In this document: piece after piece, positions 5,454 to 6,989 of the stretch | Layout: each line of letters begins with the position of its first letter | Numbering within the stretch: the stretch's first letter is position 1 | Assembly: GCA_034005175.1 (NCBI GenBank) | Contig: JAVEVF010000097.1 | Location: 1 to 6,989 of the forward strand | Reading direction: 5' to 3' | From: JAVEVF01 sp034005175 | Lineage (GTDB): Bacteria > Actinomycetota > Coriobacteriia > Anaerosomatales > SLCP01 | DNA: 6,989 nucleotides | Program-made: the position numbers and the translations under genes | The notes under the pieces: model-generated | Database searches by the model: none | The model's input: only the letters and a program-made list of their open reading frames with translations | Told to the model about the DNA's origin: nothing

Positions 5454-6412
5454 GCGACAATGGCAGACGCATGATGGTCTTCAGCGGCACGTCAAACCGC
5501 GAGCTCGCCGAGGATGTCGCTCGGCATCTAGGCATTGAGCTAGGCAACGTGAAGATCTCGAAGTTCGCCAACGGGGAGATCTACGTTCGATACCTCGAGA
5601 GCGTACGGGGCTCCGATGTCTTTCTCATTCAATCCTCATGCGACCCTGTCAACGAGTCCATCATGGAGATGCTCATCATGGCCGATGCTGCCAAGCGCGC
5701 CTCGGCACGCAGCATCACAGCCGTGGTCAGCCACTACGGTTACGCGCGCCAAGACAAGAAGTCGGCAGCTCGCGAACCCATCACTGCCAAGCTCATCGCG
5801 GATCTCATGACTGTGGCAGGCATCGATAAGGTGATTGCGATGGATCTCCACCAGGGCCAGATTCAGGGCTTCTTCGACCGGCCGGTCAACCACCTCACTG
5901 CGCTGCCAATACTTGCAGACTACTTTGAGAACCTTAATCTGGAGGATCTCTGCATCGTCTCTCCTGATGTCGGTCGAGTGAAAGTCGCTAAGAAGTTCGC
6001 CGATATGTGCGGAGCGAGCCTTGCGATCATGCATAAGGGTCGCCCCGAGCACAATGTGGCTGAGATCACGCATGTCATCGGCGAGGTGGCAGAGAAGACA
6101 TGCATCGTCATCGACGACATGATCGACACCGCAGGATCGGTGACTGAGGGTGCCAAGAGCCTCGTGCAGAAGGGTGCGAAACAGGTCTATGTCGCTGCGA
6201 CACACGCCATCTTCTCGCCGCCGGCGTACGAACGCATCGACTCCTCGCCCATCACCGAGGTGGTCGTCACCAACACGCTTCCCGTGCCCGCAGACAAGCG
6301 TGGTGGCAAGATTCGCGTTTTGAGCGTGGCTCCGCTTTTCGCACGCGCTATCCAAAACGTGTACAACAACGAGTCAGTATCTGAGTTGTTCGATCCCGAC
6401 TTCCAGCTCTGA
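5450..6412 (+). CDS. prs: Ribose-phosphate pyrophosphokinase (PRPP synthetase)
   Basis: Prs transfers pyrophosphate from ATP to ribose-5-phosphate, giving PRPP for purine, pyrimidine, NAD, histidine and tryptophan synthesis. The 320-residue product is a complete class I enzyme. It shows SKFANGEIYVR (37-47), YGYARQDKK (96-104) in the ATP-binding region, the metal-binding His in MDLHQGQIQGFF (H134), the flexible catalytic loop around HKGRPEHN (195-202), and the PRPP-binding signature CIVIDDMIDTAGSV (218-231). In the catalytic loop, the Lys and second Arg of the usual KRRP are kept (K196, R198) but the middle Arg is Gly. ATG 5450 overlaps the glmU stop, with GGAAGG (5438-5443) 6 nt before it. 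The frame extends back to 5381, but that part only shadows the glmU tail. Coupling with glmU is common in Firmicutes and Actinobacteria. Confidence 0.98.
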   Translation: MSDNGRRMMVFSGTSNRELAEDVARHLGIELGNVKISKFANGEIYVRYLESVRGSDVFLIQSSCDPVNESIMEMLIMADAAKRASARSITAVVSHYGYARQDKKSAAREPITAKLIADLMTVAGIDKVIAMDLHQGQIQGFFDRPVNHLTALPILADYFENLNLEDLCIVSPDVGRVKVAKKFADMCGASLAIMHKGRPEHNVAEITHVIGEVAEKTCIVIDDMIDTAGSVTEGAKSLVQKGAKQVYVAATHAIFSPPAYERIDSSPITEVVVTNTLPVPADKRGGKIRVLSVAPLFARAIQNVYNNESVSELFDPDFQL

Positions 6413-6418
6413 TCGCCT

Positions 6419-6443
6419 CGTGCCGATAGACGGCATGCGGCAC
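6419..6443 (+). promoter_or_regulatory. Hairpin with two alternative pairings in the prs-rplY gap
   Basis: The arm CGTGCCG (6419-6425) can pair with CGGCATG (6431-6437; 7 bp with one G-U, 5-nt loop ATAGA) or, shifted, GTGCCG (6420-6425) can pair with CGGCAC (6438-6443; 6 bp, 12-nt loop). No T-tract follows, so it is not an ordinary terminator. It ends 3 nt before the purine-rich Shine-Dalgarno region of rplY. Its function is not established; an RNA processing site or a translational control element for rplY is possible. Confidence 0.4.
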
Positions 6444-6446
6444 CTG

Positions 6447-6455
6447 AAAGGAGAT
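6447..6455 (+). promoter_or_regulatory. Ribosome binding site of rplY
   Basis: AAAGGAGAT is a strong anti-16S match ending 8 nt before ATG 6464, and it fixes the rplY start. Confidence 0.8.
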
Positions 6456-6463
6456 CGCACCAT

Positions 6464-6989
6464 ATGACGGAATCAACCACCATCATCGCGCGCCAGAGGG
6501 AGATCATCGGCAAGGCGAATCGTAGGCTCGCCGAGGCGAACGAGATTCCTGCCGTACTGTACGGCCCAGGGCGAGAGCCCGCCCCGCTTGCTCTTGATCG
6601 CCATGAATTCGAGCTCATGATGTCACATCAGGTCGGGGGCTCTCTGGTTGTCTCACTCTCAGTCGAGGGGGAGAACAAGCCGGTGAACGCTGTCATCCGC
6701 GAGATTCAGCGCAGCCCCGTGAAGGGCAACATCTTGCACGTCGACTTCCTGACGATTCGCATGGACCAAAAGCTTGCGGCGACGCTGCCGTTCCATTTCG
6801 TGGGCGAATCACCAGGCGTGAAGGCAGGCGGAGTGCTCATGCACACCATGCGCGAAGTCATGGTCGAGGCACTTCCCGCTGAGCTGCCAGAGTCGCTCGA
6901 GGTCGACATCTCGGGACTCGAGCTCGGCCACTCCATCACGGTCGCCGACCTCGTGGCACCTGCGGGCGTTGAGATCACCGATGACCCCG
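6464..6989 (+). CDS. rplY: 50S ribosomal protein bL25, long Ctc/TL5 form (3' truncated)
   Basis: The first 175 residues are visible and the frame is still open at the window end. The N-terminal 5S rRNA-binding domain (about 7-96) shows GKANRRLAEANEIPAVLYG (16-34) and ILHVDFL (90-96). The second, beta-rich domain (about 100-175) shows FHFVGESPGVKAGGVL (starting at 110), LPESLEVDISGLELGHSI (starting at 141) and VADLVAPAGVEI. Having this second domain makes it the Ctc/TL5 form of Bacillus and Thermus, not the single-domain E. coli L25. The protein binds 5S rRNA in the central protuberance of the large subunit; in B. subtilis Ctc is also a general stress protein. The gene follows prs by 51 nt in the same direction, as in B. 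subtilis (prs-ctc-pth), so pth is expected next. Confidence 0.96.
   Translation, partial: MTESTTIIARQREIIGKANRRLAEANEIPAVLYGPGREPAPLALDRHEFELMMSHQVGGSLVVSLSVEGENKPVNAVIREIQRSPVKGNILHVDFLTIRMDQKLAATLPFHFVGESPGVKAGGVLMHTMREVMVEALPAELPESLEVDISGLELGHSITVADLVAPAGVEITDDP

Noticed and set aside
5636..6355. Minus-strand open frame of 239 codons opposite prs
   Set aside because: It is a mirror of the strongly conserved prs coding sequence, has His/Asp-rich composition and shows no domain.
1..6989. Mobile element, CRISPR array, toxin-antitoxin or other defence system
   Set aside because: No transposase, integrase, repeat-spacer array, long repeats or unassigned gene pairs are visible. All coding space is explained by conserved housekeeping genes.

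Overview
This window is a chromosomal housekeeping segment from a high-GC bacterium. All genes I can support lie on the + strand. From left to right it holds: the 3' end of a G5 + 3D-domain cell-wall protein (YabE type), rsmA (ksgA), veg, ispE, an unassigned nucleotidyltransferase, spoVG, a tRNA-Gln(UUG), glmU, prs, and the 5' part of the gene for ribosomal protein bL25 (Ctc).

The order closely follows the yabE-ksgA-veg-ispE-spoVG-glmU-prs-ctc block known from Bacillus subtilis. However, there is no room for rnmV (between yabE and ksgA) or for the sporulation genes yabG and sspF, and a nucleotidyltransferase stands where B. subtilis has purR. Veg and SpoVG are typical of Firmicutes and some deep-branching Actinobacteriota. 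The high GC, frequent GTG starts and absence of yabG/sspF fit a non-sporulating, deep-branching actinobacterium such as a member of Coriobacteriia. A high-GC clostridial lineage is a real alternative, and a marker-gene tree would be needed to decide.

Layout. Positions 1-1372 hold the G5/3D protein and rsmA, 14 nt apart. Veg (1427-1708) forms its own unit, with a promoter overlapping the rsmA stop codon, a strong Shine-Dalgarno sequence and a near-perfect intrinsic terminator. IspE starts only 14 nt after that terminator's T-tract and is tightly coupled to the nucleotidyltransferase. SpoVG follows after an 89-nt leader. A second sigma-A-like promoter drives tRNA-Gln and probably also glmU, prs and rplY downstream. 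GlmU and prs overlap by 4 nt, and rplY follows after a 51-nt gap holding a hairpin with two alternative pairings.

Together these genes serve basic cell functions: wall remodelling (3D protein) and wall precursor supply (GlmU), isoprenoid synthesis (IspE, leading to undecaprenyl carriers), ribosome maturation and structure (RsmA, bL25), nucleotide precursor supply (Prs), tRNA supply, and global RNA/DNA-linked regulation (SpoVG, Veg). I see no mobile element, CRISPR array or defence system. The least explained items are the nucleotidyltransferase with a modified nucleotide-binding loop, the position of ispE directly behind a terminator, and the switch-like hairpin before rplY.
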